64,000 nucleotides of DNA from JAFGSG01 sp964626055 (GCA_964626055.1 CAZVDF010000012.1:5963-69962); one strand, 5' to 3'. Numbered from the stretch's first letter, positions 49,859 through 60,155 are shown. Numbers and translations are program-made. Notes: generated by a model not told the origin, from the sequence alone.

Positions 49859-50020
49859 ATGCGTTCATGGATTCTATTTATAGTTATCATTATCGGATGG
49901 ATCATATTGAATAAATGGATTTTACCTAAACTCGGAATTTCCACCTGAATGAGCCAGAGCTGCTCTCTGGATGAGAGGGAAAATAAAATCAAAAAAGATA
50001 TAAAAAACGATGCTTTGTAA
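49859..50020 (+). CDS. Small membrane-anchored selenoprotein (in-frame UGA = Sec30)
   Basis: It starts 17 bp after the previous stop, with AAAGAGG before the ATG. 53 residues if the UGA at 49946-49948 is Sec: one N-terminal membrane helix (about 4-19), then L-P-K-L-G-I-S-T-U-M-S-Q-S-C and a charged C-terminal tail. The U-M-S-Q-S-C motif (U-x4-C) looks redox-active or metal-binding. A hairpin begins five bases after the UGA, and an intrinsic terminator overlaps the end of the frame. Without recoding only a 29-residue peptide would result. I do not know a function for the family. Confidence 0.82.
49954..49970 (+). promoter_or_regulatory. Bacterial SECIS-like hairpin of the small selenoprotein
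   Basis: CCAGAG-CTGCT-CTCTGG, a perfect 6-bp stem with a 5-nt loop, five bases after the UGA. Confidence 0.78.
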
Positions 50021-50035
50021 AAAGCATCCTTTTTA
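50009..50035 (+). terminator. Intrinsic terminator of the arsR-selenoprotein operon
   Basis: GATGCTTT-GTAA-AAAGCATC followed by CTTTTTATTT. The loop contains the stop codon of the small selenoprotein. Confidence 0.9.
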
Positions 50036-50083
50036 TTTATCTTATATTCTATTCTAGCAGATATTCATCGATGATCTGAGCGA

Positions 50084-53000
50084 TTACCGCATAATTTTTC
50101 TGTCGACCCCGACAGTCTCCCTGCCGTGTCCTTCTATCATTGCGTCTACTTTCAGGTCTTTTCCGAACCTGAGCACGTTCAGCATGAATATTTCGAGTTT
50201 GTTTACAACACCCGGAGGGAAAAGGTTGCCGTCTATCTCGATTGACATTACCGGGTAATTGCGCTCCCTTGCCCACGGCGTGTACAGGCCTTCTATGACC
50301 CTGCCTATCAGGCAGGCGAACGGAGATATATTGACAATACCCGAGTAACTGTCTTCCATGGCAGTAGCGGCTACTCCGCTTGAAATATTGATCTCCGAAT
50401 AGAGCTCGTGGCTCGCAAAATGTTTCTCGCTGTTATCCATTATATGATGCATGTGATGCGGCGATTCAGGTATCATTTTCGAAGCGCTCAATGCTTTCTT
50501 TACTTTTTTCTCAACGCTGTGTTTGTACATCTGCTCGATATTCCAGTAAATCAGATCCTTGAATTCCTTCGAGAAAAGTTTTTTATACCACGGTATCAGC
50601 TTCAGTCTCTTTTTAAGATCGTACTCGCGAACGAAATCGCAGTAGTAAAACCATTCCGTGACGCCGGATACCTTGCCTATAATGCCGCGCCTGCTGAAGT
50701 GCTGAATGAGTTCGTCAACCGCGAAATCATCCCTGCGGACATATATTTCGCCCACTATCAGAACCTTCGGTGATTCCGCAAGGGTCTTCTTCAGAGGGAT
50801 CTTGGCAATTTCTGATGCAATTTCCCTGAGAGTGGGCAGCATCTTTGTGACATCCTTCTCTGCTACCGCGAGCATCCTGTGCCAGAGCGCATCGTACCTG
50901 TCCATAGCGGATACAGGATCGGCGGCGCATGTGCGAAGCGATGTCTCTATATCCTTCATAAAGTCCGCAATAATTGCTCCCCACCACAGACACTTTGTGA
51001 AAGTCGGACCGAGTTCCGTATACGAGTTGTCGGAATCCATTGTGAAAACAACGACATTATCCAGGCGAAGATCTTTAAACAGGTTCTCATAGAACACAAA
51101 ATACTGACCGGTTCTGCACGGCCCGGTTGTTGTGGGCACGAACAGAAGATATATCTCATCTTTCCTGTATTTCGGCGAAGAGAAATACTTAAGAGCCTCG
51201 CCGAGAACGAGATGCGAAGGAAGGCACTCTTTGCCTGATGCATGATTGCGCGCAAGCTGAAGCGTATGCACATCCGGGACGGGCATTGCCTCCGCGTTCA
51301 CGTTAATAGAGTTGAGCGCGGCAGCTACTAGCTCTACCGACAGCCTTCCCATGTTCGCGAGCAGTAATTTAACCTGGGGATTATTGAATATCTCTATCCT
51401 CTCGTTGGTAATGACATTTTTTATATGAATTTTCTCTTTGCCGTTATTGATAAATCTGAGACCGTTATCGTATCTCTCGGCACTCTTCTCAAGAAACTTG
51501 CTCCTGTAGCCTTCAATAATGTCAAGGAAAGCCTCAACGCGCGTATCTATGCCTGCGTCGGCTGAATGAGAGTCGAGTTCCAGGATAAGGAAAGGTTTTG
51601 TTCCCATTATCCATTTAAGGTAATGCAGCATGAATGAGTCCGGCGCGCATGAGAAATTGCTTATGTAGGTTACGTACACATTATCCTCATTCTTGAGCAG
51701 CATGGAGGATTTCATATCCATCTGTCCGTAATACCAGTACATGTTCGGATAGATATCCATACCGGCAAAAGGCAGAATGTCGAACGGAATTACAGAATAT
51801 CCTCTGGTTGTGAACTTCCTCGGGATGCTCATGTTTGCGTCCGACGTAAAAGCATTGTACGGCCTGCCGAGAACCGCTATCACGGGTCTTTTCGCTTCAC
51901 GGGCTTCCGCGAGCGCTTTTTCTCCAAGCTCCGCCGCTTTTTTGAAATATTCATTCTGCTTTTCAAGCGCTACCTCGAAGGCCAGTCTTGCTTCCCTGGC
52001 GGAAAATCCGAGCTGTTCCCCGAGTTCAATAAAAGATTCCAGGGCTTTTTCGTTTCCGTATTTAAAGGTTACAACCGGTCTGAGGATTTTTTCATCCGGA
52101 ATTTCAGGAAATGCTTTCTGAATATAATACGGAAGGCTCTGGGTTATGGGGCAGAAGCAGGCATGCGTATCTTCTTCAAAGCTTTCCATATCCCTGTAAT
52201 GCGGGAGGAAGATATAATCCACGCCGTGATCGAAAATATCCTGCACCGCTCCGTGGGCTATTTCCGCAGGGAAACAGTACGCGCTCTCCACCCGGGCGGT
52301 GCCTTCATGTGAAATATTTTTCGACAGGATAGTCTCAATGCCGAGCGAATGGAAAAACCATGAATAGAACGGCCACATGGTATAGACGGAAAAGCAGTTC
52401 GGGATGCCTACGACAAAATCTTTCTTTCTGTTAAGCATGGCCGGATCCGGCGTAAAATCTTTGAACATAAGTTCATTTCTTTTTTCAACATAATCGAAGA
52501 TCTCGGCTTCGTTAAAGACTTTCTTCTTTCTTATATTCGCATATTTATTGCATCTGCCGCCGAACATGTATTTGTTATCGTTAACTTTTAATATGCGTAT
52601 CGGGCAGAAATTCTCGCAAGCTTTACAGTTGAATTCGCTTTCATAAACAACATTGGTGTTTATAATTTTATCAATATCGTATTCCGATTTCGCTATTATA
52701 CCGTCCGCAAATTTCTGCCTTACCAGCAATCCGACTCCGAAGCATCCCATAAGCTCCGGGTCCGGCGGTACAAGTATATTCTTGTTAAGAAGCATTGCAA
52801 AAGCAAGCGGCACCGCTTTGTTCTTCGCAACCCCGCCCTGGAGTACAATATGATTGCCTATAGTTCTGTTGCCGACTACCCTGTTCAGATAGTTCGAAAC
52901 GATCGATGTTACAATACCCGCGGTGATGTCCTCGCGCGATGCGCCCTGGTGAATAGCGTTCCGGATGTCGGAATTAATGAAGGCCGAACAGTGCTCGCCG

Positions 53001-54394
53001 AATTTGAGCGGGTCTTTGGCCTGTATGGCTATATCGCCTATCTCGTGAGCGTGCATAATGTTAAGGTCGCCCTGCGCGGACTCTTCGAGGAATGAACCCG
53101 TGCCTGCGGAGCATGCCTGGTTCATCGCGTAATCGATAGGCACGATGTTCTGGAGATATATGTACTTGGCATCCTGCCCACCTATCTCGAATATTGTATC
53201 GATATCCTTTTTGTAATATGTGGTGCCAACTGCATGGGCAATGATCTCGTTATACACGGCCGGGGTTTCCAGAAAAACACCGAGAATTTCCCGCGATGAA
53301 CCCGTTGTAGAACACAGTGTGATCTTTATCTTTTGATCGCCTATGTCGGCCTTTATCTGTTTTTTCATTTCAACAAGGCAGTTCTTCAAGGCAAGTACCG
53401 GATCTCCGTGCGTGCGTCCGTAAAAGGACGCAGCTACTTCGTTGGTCTCTATGTCGATAAGGCACGCTTTTGTGGTTGTCGAGCCGCCGTCTACGCCGAG
53501 GATATATTCTTTTCCGGCTTTAACCTTCGCCTTCTTGGAATCTATATATGTAACCTTTCCCTCTGCCGTCTTAAGGCTGTTAAATCTCTTAAAGTGTATC
53601 TCGGCAGGCTTGAAAAGGTTTTTGAGCGGCGGCAGAACGGTTCCCATATTCTTTGCCAGCAGCGCTGCCCCGAAAGCCTCAAAATAAGCGGCCTGTTCCG
53701 GGACAATAAAATTTATTTCCGGCAGCCTTTCGCGGATAAAAGGAACAATATATTTATTCAGCGTCACTCCGCCTGTAAGAAGAACGCTTCCTTTTGTTAT
53801 TTTCGCTCTTTTCAGGAAATCGATTACCTTGGTTGCCATTACGTCGCTAAGCGAAAGAACGATGTCGCCCTTTGTCGCTTCGCCCTTGTTAAGCCTGTGC
53901 GTGCAGTCGCTTTTCATAAAGACCGAGCATCTCGATGAAAGCCTCAGCACCTTGCAGCCTTCGGGTATATGATCGATGTCATCCAGCTTCATGTCCATGC
54001 GTGCAAGCTGCTGTTTAAAAAACTCGCCCGTGCCGGACGCGCATTTGTTGCCCGAAAAATTCGTTACTATCTTTTTGTTCTCATCGATGGTGTAAACCAC
54101 AAGGTCTTCGCCTCCGAGAGAAACTACCGCGTCGACATCGTACCTTATGTGCTTAAGCGCTTCCTCGATGCAGAGCGGCTCAATTACGCTGTTTACGTTC
54201 AGGAGATGTCTTCCTTCCGTGCCGGTAGCCAGCGTTTTCAGATCGGCCGGGACTTCCTTTTTTGAAAGGATGCCGTTAAGCGTATGTATAAAATTTCCGT
54301 CGTGGGTAACGACCTCGCTCCAGAGTATTGACGTACCCTCGAGCATCGTTACCTTAACATTGGATGATCCTATATTAATACCAAGACTGTGCAT
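50084..54394 (-). CDS. Giant acyl-CoA dehydratase activase-type protein (two ASKHA domains, DUF2229, HgdB-like)
   Basis: 1436 residues. Two BcrA/BadF-type ATPase domains in tandem: first with L-G-I-N-I-G-S-S-N-V-K at 4-14 and K-C-A-S-G-T-G-E-F near 137; second with G-V-D-G-G-S-T-T-T-K near 300, G-G-Q-D-A-K-Y near 410 and Q-A-C-S-A-G-T-G-S-F near 430. Then comes a Cys-rich stretch (C-K-A-C-E-N-F-C near 595), a DUF2229-like region to about 900 and an HgdB/dehydratase-like region (about 1000-1250) with G-K-E-C-L-P-S-H. Activases use ATP to push an electron from an Fe-S cluster into 2-hydroxyacyl-CoA dehydratases. No dehydratase gene is adjacent, so the target is unclear. Confidence 0.9.
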   Translation of the reverse strand: MHSLGINIGSSNVKVTMLEGTSILWSEVVTHDGNFIHTLNGILSKKEVPADLKTLATGTEGRHLLNVNSVIEPLCIEEALKHIRYDVDAVVSLGGEDLVVYTIDENKKIVTNFSGNKCASGTGEFFKQQLARMDMKLDDIDHIPEGCKVLRLSSRCSVFMKSDCTHRLNKGEATKGDIVLSLSDVMATKVIDFLKRAKITKGSVLLTGGVTLNKYIVPFIRERLPEINFIVPEQAAYFEAFGAALLAKNMGTVLPPLKNLFKPAEIHFKRFNSLKTAEGKVTYIDSKKAKVKAGKEYILGVDGGSTTTKACLIDIETNEVAASFYGRTHGDPVLALKNCLVEMKKQIKADIGDQKIKITLCSTTGSSREILGVFLETPAVYNEIIAHAVGTTYYKKDIDTIFEIGGQDAKYIYLQNIVPIDYAMNQACSAGTGSFLEESAQGDLNIMHAHEIGDIAIQAKDPLKFGEHCSAFINSDIRNAIHQGASREDITAGIVTSIVSNYLNRVVGNRTIGNHIVLQGGVAKNKAVPLAFAMLLNKNILVPPDPELMGCFGVGLLVRQKFADGIIAKSEYDIDKIINTNVVYESEFNCKACENFCPIRILKVNDNKYMFGGRCNKYANIRKKKVFNEAEIFDYVEKRNELMFKDFTPDPAMLNRKKDFVVGIPNCFSVYTMWPFYSWFFHSLGIETILSKNISHEGTARVESAYCFPAEIAHGAVQDIFDHGVDYIFLPHYRDMESFEEDTHACFCPITQSLPYYIQKAFPEIPDEKILRPVVTFKYGNEKALESFIELGEQLGFSAREARLAFEVALEKQNEYFKKAAELGEKALAEAREAKRPVIAVLGRPYNAFTSDANMSIPRKFTTRGYSVIPFDILPFAGMDIYPNMYWYYGQMDMKSSMLLKNEDNVYVTYISNFSCAPDSFMLHYLKWIMGTKPFLILELDSHSADAGIDTRVEAFLDIIEGYRSKFLEKSAERYDNGLRFINNGKEKIHIKNVITNERIEIFNNPQVKLLLANMGRLSVELVAAALNSINVNAEAMPVPDVHTLQLARNHASGKECLPSHLVLGEALKYFSSPKYRKDEIYLLFVPTTTGPCRTGQYFVFYENLFKDLRLDNVVVFTMDSDNSYTELGPTFTKCLWWGAIIADFMKDIETSLRTCAADPVSAMDRYDALWHRMLAVAEKDVTKMLPTLREIASEIAKIPLKKTLAESPKVLIVGEIYVRRDDFAVDELIQHFSRRGIIGKVSGVTEWFYYCDFVREYDLKKRLKLIPWYKKLFSKEFKDLIYWNIEQMYKHSVEKKVKKALSASKMIPESPHHMHHIMDNSEKHFASHELYSEINISSGVAATAMEDSYSGIVNISPFACLIGRVIEGLYTPWARERNYPVMSIEIDGNLFPPGVVNKLEIFMLNVLRFGKDLKVDAMIEGHGRETVGVDRKIMR

Positions 54395-54524
54395 AAATTA
54401 GACTCCGGATTAAATTCTTAGATGCAGGATAAGTAGTATCCGTATGCCTATTTTGTCTATAATTTTTTCGTGAATTTTAAAAAGCAGTTTAGCGGCTGAA
54501 AATGCCGATATAAACAAAAAAAAT

Positions 54525-56558
54525 TTATGTAAATCTGCTCTTTAAATAAAATGAAATTATAACAAGATACAAAAATACAAGCAGTACGGCTTTATGTTCA
54601 TAAACCGGCTTTTCTTTTTCTATATGTTCCGATACGCGAACCGGACCTGCCATGCTGATGCCTTCAAGCGCAGCGGCGAATGTGTTTTTATCCGCTTCTA
54701 CAAATTTGCCGCTTCCTCTCTCCGCAAAATTCCGCAGGTACTCCTTTCCGGCCGGAAGATATAAATGTTCATGCCATTTTTTCTCGTGATAATTTAAAAG
54801 CTGATATTTATCTATAATCCGGCCGTTCTGCTCGATCGAAATATTTACAAGCCTGCCGTCGCTTTCCGTGAACGGATAAGGATTTGACGGTTTCAGGACA
54901 ATATCCTTCAAAATCCTGCCGTCATAATCCGTCAACTGTATCTTCGCGTAAATATCGTTTTCGGAATTGATATAATTATTCTCAAAGGCAACGCTGCCGT
55001 TGCTGACAGCTACGGGCATAGAAGAGATCCCCAGAACATAGCGTACCAGCGACTTCAGGGCGGTTTCATTCGGTATTCGCGCATTATACGAAAATTTCCA
55101 GAAAGAATCCGTCAGTACGGCGAGCACTCTTGCCTTTTCCCTGATGCCGCCGGTAATAACCGGAAGACCGTTCCCCGTGCTGTAAAAAACATTTGCCCAG
55201 CTTTTCAGCTTAACCCTGTTAAGACCTTTGATTTTTATTCCGTGAATGGCATTCAGACCTGCGAGAGGCGTGTAACCGGACTGTACGTTCCGTATTACGT
55301 CGAATTCCCTGTTATCGTAATTCTCTCCTGCCGGGGGCACAAACGGCAGCACGGATTCGAATTTATTTGAAAGATAATCTTCGCGCTTGAACGATTCCGG
55401 GCCGCCTAAAAGCAGAAGTCCTCCGCCCGATTCAACGAATTTCACGATATTATTTATATAATATACATTTAAGAACCGGGTTAATTGAAAATCGTTTATA
55501 ATGATCAGATCGAAATTATCAAGCTCGTCCCTGAAAAGCTGATCAGTCGGGAATGGGATCAGGCTGAGCTCGCTATCCTTTGTCTTGAAAACCTGAACAT
55601 TTGTCCGAAGGATATAGAAGGATATCATGTCAACGCCGGGTATGTTCTGAAGACCTCTCCTGATGAACGCAGTGTCCGGCGAAGGATGACCGCTTATATG
55701 AAGCACCCTGAATCCCCTGTATATCCCTTCGATCACGGCGAAGTCTTTATTGTTGGCCGTTACAATTTCACGCGAATCGACCGCGACCGAAGCTTCAAGC
55801 AAATTCACTCCTGTATTTTTGATTACAAGCTCAATGCCGCCCTGGCCGTAACCGTCTTTAAGATGCACAAGCGCCGCGCCCGTATTCTTGCCGTTAAGCT
55901 TAATATCCACGGGGACGGTTTCAAGTCCGGTGCCGGGCGCGCTCACTGAAAAATATATTTTCTCTTTTGAATATTTCGGAATAAACCTCGGCGCCTTTAC
56001 GATAGAAACCGATTTATCGAACCTGACCGCGCTATTGCCGGTATTTAAATAGACGACATTATAAGGATATTCCCCCGGCAGACTCATATTATTTTTAAGT
56101 TCATCAATATTCTCAGTCTCGTTGCCGTCCGTTATCAGCACAAATCCGGAAATGTTTTCCCCGCTATAGTTGCCGGATATATACGCGAGGACGTTTTTTA
56201 GAGATTTGATAATGGCTGAAGACTCCGCACCCTCAGCACCGCCGGCCCGATCAGAGAAGGGAATAATGTCCAAATTATAATCTTTCCAGATTCTATCTGC
56301 GATATCCCTGAAATCGTGCATTTTCAATCCGGCGCCGGCCACGCTGGCGGAAACGTCAAAGGCGGCAACGACAGTCCTTCTTACGGCTGCCTGTTGCTTT
56401 ATGCTGATCCTGTATTGAAGCCCGAATAAAATCAGTAAGACAATAATAATAAGCGTATCTGCCGCGAAAGCAATTCTGGCCCAGGACTTATCCCAGGGAA
56501 GCCTTAACACATAAACCGAAAGTACGAGCGCAATTGCGGCTGTTATGAAGAATATCAT
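54525..56558 (-). CDS. Membrane protein with vWA-like and GATase1-like domains (Bat operon)
   Basis: 677 residues. Two N-terminal membrane helices, a vWA-like section with F-D-V-S-A-S-V-A-G near 68 (partial D-x-S-x-S metal site) and L-I-T-D-G-N-E-T near 146, and a beta-rich middle. A glutamine-amidotransferase-like section follows (G-G-G-L-L-L-L-G-G-P-E-S-F near 382), and one C-terminal helix (about 655-673). Last gene of the moxR operon; overlaps the gene before it by 4 bp. It resembles large membrane proteins of MoxR/Bat clusters; function unknown. Confidence 0.75.
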   Translation of the reverse strand: MIFFITAAIALVLSVYVLRLPWDKSWARIAFAADTLIIIVLLILFGLQYRISIKQQAAVRRTVVAAFDVSASVAGAGLKMHDFRDIADRIWKDYNLDIIPFSDRAGGAEGAESSAIIKSLKNVLAYISGNYSGENISGFVLITDGNETENIDELKNNMSLPGEYPYNVVYLNTGNSAVRFDKSVSIVKAPRFIPKYSKEKIYFSVSAPGTGLETVPVDIKLNGKNTGAALVHLKDGYGQGGIELVIKNTGVNLLEASVAVDSREIVTANNKDFAVIEGIYRGFRVLHISGHPSPDTAFIRRGLQNIPGVDMISFYILRTNVQVFKTKDSELSLIPFPTDQLFRDELDNFDLIIINDFQLTRFLNVYYINNIVKFVESGGGLLLLGGPESFKREDYLSNKFESVLPFVPPAGENYDNREFDVIRNVQSGYTPLAGLNAIHGIKIKGLNRVKLKSWANVFYSTGNGLPVITGGIREKARVLAVLTDSFWKFSYNARIPNETALKSLVRYVLGISSMPVAVSNGSVAFENNYINSENDIYAKIQLTDYDGRILKDIVLKPSNPYPFTESDGRLVNISIEQNGRIIDKYQLLNYHEKKWHEHLYLPAGKEYLRNFAERGSGKFVEADKNTFAAALEGISMAGPVRVSEHIEKEKPVYEHKAVLLVFLYLVIISFYLKSRFT

Positions 56559-58174
56559 TTGAACAGCTCCCGTTTTTTGAGCCTGTTCAGTATCTGGCGG
56601 GTATGTATCTGGTCGCTCTTGTAGTTCCCGCTGAGCATATAAAGAACGATATTAACACCGGCTTTCAATGCATCTCCGCTGCCGTTCAATATCTTCCGAT
56701 TTAAATTATTGTCTGACATAATAACAGCCGTGCGCCTTGTCGTAACGGATACATCGGCGCCGCTGAAATTCTGCTGATTCATAAGAAAAAAGGATTTATA
56801 TACTGGATGGTCGGCAGGCAGACGTGAAAGACCCGGGCTGCCCGCGATCTTTAACGACAGCCCGTCGAAGAAGCGGCGGCAGGGGCTGCCCGCGCCCGCA
56901 GCATCGACGAATATTATGCCGCCTCTCTCTATGAAATCCGACAATGCAGCCGAGAGCTTTTCCGGCGATCCGCCTGTATCGGCGCAGCCGATTATCCAGA
57001 GATAAGGCTGATCGGGAAGCCTTCCCCGGATGAGCGAATGGGCTGAATGCGCCGCATAATAGTCCCGGGCTATCCTGACCGATGTCTTTTCTTCGAGCTC
57101 CCTCTTAATTATCCGGAACATCGCCGCATTGTCTGTCTTATCGCTAAAAGTCAGCTCGATGAACTTAAAGTCTTCCGCGTAAAGATTCCCGCCGATCATC
57201 AGAATAAATATTAAAGACAATATTTTTTTAAAGCGTATTTTTCTATACAGGAAAAGAATCAGTTCAAAAATAAAAATAAAGCATGCGATCCCCAGCATCA
57301 TATTAAGGGAAAGAAGGCTTTTCACTTCGCCGATACCCGGCACATTATCCTTCCCGGCATTCTTTGAAATTTTTTTCCCGGATTTTTCCGCAGCAGGAAT
57401 ATTATTAATAAAGCCGTCAATTATTTCGGTAAAATACCCGGATACGCCCAGATCGCCCCAGAAGCCGGATACGCCCGCACCGAACAGAAGAATTCTGGCG
57501 TTATTATGCGTAAACGATACCGCTATCGCAGTGCCGTCCCACAGCTCGGCTCGTTTATGCACCTTATCGCTCGCGATAATTATCGGATAGTACGACTTTA
57601 AAGTAATGTCCGTATCCTTAATCTTTTCTTCCTTAACGCGGATCGGGGAAAAATCGAACAGCTCAATCCATTTAAGAAACGCATTGCCTGCCTGTTTTCT
57701 GTGAGGAAAAATTATCACATCACCGCGCAGTGAATTGATCGTCTTTTCGGATGGATTGTAGACAATGCTCACGCCTGCAGATCCTGTTTTGTAATTTTTT
57801 ACAAAGGCTTCAAGAAAAAACCTGTCTTCATCGAATCTGTCAGTCGCCTGAGCCTGCGCGATCAGCTTCAGTCTATATTCTGCTCCAGCCGTATTTGCTT
57901 TATCGGCAGGCTCATGAAAGAACGTATTTCTCCCGGGCATGCCTACTTCCGAAGGATCGAATATAATCAGGATAATAATTATTGCGAATACAAGCCTTGC
58001 CGACAGCAGAGGAACATCTTTAAAGCTTCTCACTTTCAGGAAATCCGATTTGAGTTTCCTGATAACAAAGAACGAACCCAGTCTCTGTTCTGTGCCGCTG
58101 GAAATTCTCAGGTACATGGTTAAAAATACGAAGGGCACGGCAGCAAGCGCAAGTATATAATAAAATATATTCAT
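56555..58174 (-). CDS. BatA-like N-terminal/DUF4159-like membrane protein
   Basis: 539 residues. N-terminal two-helix hairpin with a charged loop, the aerotolerance BatA-type start; a helix near 287-307; and a C-terminal part with I-I-G-C-A-D-T-G-G near 402, G-G-I-I-F-V-D-A-A-G near 424 and L-P-A-D-H-P-V-Y-K-S-F-F near 455, like DUF4159. Overlaps its neighbours by 4 bp on each side, so it is tightly coupled in the operon. Confidence 0.72.
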   Translation of the reverse strand: MNIFYYILALAAVPFVFLTMYLRISSGTEQRLGSFFVIRKLKSDFLKVRSFKDVPLLSARLVFAIIIILIIFDPSEVGMPGRNTFFHEPADKANTAGAEYRLKLIAQAQATDRFDEDRFFLEAFVKNYKTGSAGVSIVYNPSEKTINSLRGDVIIFPHRKQAGNAFLKWIELFDFSPIRVKEEKIKDTDITLKSYYPIIIASDKVHKRAELWDGTAIAVSFTHNNARILLFGAGVSGFWGDLGVSGYFTEIIDGFINNIPAAEKSGKKISKNAGKDNVPGIGEVKSLLSLNMMLGIACFIFIFELILFLYRKIRFKKILSLIFILMIGGNLYAEDFKFIELTFSDKTDNAAMFRIIKRELEEKTSVRIARDYYAAHSAHSLIRGRLPDQPYLWIIGCADTGGSPEKLSAALSDFIERGGIIFVDAAGAGSPCRRFFDGLSLKIAGSPGLSRLPADHPVYKSFFLMNQQNFSGADVSVTTRRTAVIMSDNNLNRKILNGSGDALKAGVNIVLYMLSGNYKSDQIHTRQILNRLKKRELFK

Positions 58175-59022
58175 GCGACAGCCCTTATAAATGCATTGAA
58201 CGGGTCCTCGTTCGTGTATACTTTTGCGACCCTTGCGCCGAAGGATTTTCCTGTTCTGGTTACCGAATGAATATGCTCGTGGAATAAACGATGATATCTG
58301 TCGCTTATATCGACGGTTTCCGCAAGCAGCGAAGCGCCGGATTCCGGATCGAGGAATTTAAAGCGTCCGCTGAAATTGAACTTTTCTTCATACGGATCGT
58401 TTATACTTATCATGAAAATATTTTTTGTTTTATGCGAGAGCGTTTTCAAATAATTTGCGAGGATATCGGTTTCAATGAAAAAATCGCTAAGCATAAAGAC
58501 ATTGGCGGATGAGTCCATCGCGGAATCGATAAAAGCTTCCTCTGCGCCGCGCGTTTCAATATCCGTAAGCAGATCGATTAACGAGTGCTCGGTTTCGGCG
58601 CGCAGCCTTTCGCCCGCGTACGAGACATATACCCTGTCCCTGCTTTTCAGGGCGGATCGTCCAGCAATATACGCGAGAGTAAGCGCGGTCGTGAATTTCG
58701 ACACGCTGTCATTATACGACGCCCTCATGGACGCGGAGCCGTCCGGTATTATTACAAAATCGGTCTGCCTGTAGCCCTCGCGTATCTTAACGTAAAGCCT
58801 CTCCGTCCTGGCGGAGAGCTTCCAGTCAATGTCTTTTACGGCGTCGCCTTTACGGTAATACCTGTAATCCATTATTACCGGGCTGTATCCGGGTTTTGAG
58901 GAAATTCTTTCCCCCATTCGCATGCCTGTGCCTTTTACGGAGACAAGGCTTTTGCCGATTCTCGAATTAAGCCCGTAGCGGGCTATATTATTCAGAAACT
59001 GTGATTTTTGCGATAAGCTCAT
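58171..59022 (-). CDS. DUF58-family protein
   Basis: 283 residues. The DUF58 motif lies near 48-66 (Y-S-P-V-M-D-Y-R-Y-Y-R-K-G-D-A-V-K-D-I-D-W-K), followed by a vWA-like part with I-P-D-G-S-A-S-M near 92-99. Standard partner of MoxR ATPases, thought to help assemble or activate protein complexes. Overlaps moxR by 35 bp. Confidence 0.9.
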   Translation of the reverse strand: MSLSQKSQFLNNIARYGLNSRIGKSLVSVKGTGMRMGERISSKPGYSPVIMDYRYYRKGDAVKDIDWKLSARTERLYVKIREGYRQTDFVIIPDGSASMRASYNDSVSKFTTALTLAYIAGRSALKSRDRVYVSYAGERLRAETEHSLIDLLTDIETRGAEEAFIDSAMDSSANVFMLSDFFIETDILANYLKTLSHKTKNIFMISINDPYEEKFNFSGRFKFLDPESGASLLAETVDISDRYHRLFHEHIHSVTRTGKSFGARVAKVYTNEDPFNAFIRAVA

Positions 59023-59956
59023 CTATATCCTTGCCTGTTCTCGTGAAGATCGCCGACGGGATTATCCTGTGCCGCATTACGCTCCCGAACACGGCTTTTA
59101 CATCGCGTTCGGTCACTACGCCCTCGCCGAAAAGGAGAGCGTGCGCCCTGGATGCGTGGATGAGATGGTAAGCGGCGCGCGGACCCGCCCCCCATTCGAG
59201 CATCTCGCGGACTTCGGATGAGGACGAGGGATCGTCAGGCCTTGTTTTCCTGACAAGCGACACAGCTCCGGACATCACGCTTTCCGGCACAGGCACATCG
59301 TCGACAATACTTTGGTATTTCAAAAGATCTTCTTTCGCGATCACGGGGCTTATTCTTTCGAGGGCTTTCGAATGATCCTTTGACGCGATGATTACTTCGT
59401 CGTTAAAACCCGGATAGTCCACCAGTATCTCCATGATAAATCTGTCGAGCTGGGCTTCCGGGAGGGGATAAACCCCTTCATAATCTATCGGGTTCCTTGT
59501 CGCAAATACAATGAAAGGCTCGTCAAGCTTATAAAGCTCGCCTCCAAGCGTCACGCTCTTCTCCTGCATGGCCTCGAGCAGAGCGCTCTGGGTTCTCGGA
59601 GTGGCCCTGTTGATCTCATCCGCAAGAAGGATGTTTGTGAATACCGGGCCTTTGATATACCTGAAGCTCTTCTTCCCGGATTCATCCATATCGAGGATCT
59701 CGACTCCCACAATGTCCCCCGGCAGCAGGTCCGGCGTGAATTGAATTCTTGAATTCTCGATCCCGAGCGCCATTGCCGCAGCTTTTACCGCAAGCGTCTT
59801 TGCCAGGCCGGGGGCGCCTGTTATGAGAGTATGCCCGCACGCCAGCAGAGCCGTGCTGATCTGCCTGATTATCCCGCTCTGCCCCACAATTACCTTGCCG
59901 ATCTCCTGCGCAGCTTTTTCGAAGTCGTCTTTCAGCTTATTTATTAATTCCTGCAT
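58988..59956 (-). CDS. MoxR-family AAA+ ATPase
   Basis: 322 residues. Walker A G-A-P-G-L-A-K-T near 42-49, Walker B L-L-A-D-E-I-N-R near 108-115, sensor 1 V-F-A-T-R-N-P near 150 and C-terminal lid with R-A-A-Y-H-L-I-H-A-S near 260. A chaperone-like ATPase heading the operon moxR-DUF58-BatA-like-vWA/GATase-like. Confidence 0.95.
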   Translation of the reverse strand: MQELINKLKDDFEKAAQEIGKVIVGQSGIIRQISTALLACGHTLITGAPGLAKTLAVKAAAMALGIENSRIQFTPDLLPGDIVGVEILDMDESGKKSFRYIKGPVFTNILLADEINRATPRTQSALLEAMQEKSVTLGGELYKLDEPFIVFATRNPIDYEGVYPLPEAQLDRFIMEILVDYPGFNDEVIIASKDHSKALERISPVIAKEDLLKYQSIVDDVPVPESVMSGAVSLVRKTRPDDPSSSSEVREMLEWGAGPRAAYHLIHASRAHALLFGEGVVTERDVKAVFGSVMRHRIIPSAIFTRTGKDIDELIAKITVSE

Positions 59957-60155
59957 TATTCCTCCGATCAGAACTCGCTCCGGTTTTCAATTATTGTTTT
60001 CAGGACGTTATACAGCTCTTATATCCCGAATCTATCGGCCTAGTTGCAAAAATTTTTTCTGTCAATTAAAAATAACGATATTGTTATTTCTGTCCTGACT
60101 TATGAAGATGTTTAAAGTGCGAGAAAATCACTCAACATTAAAGAAAACCGATTTC

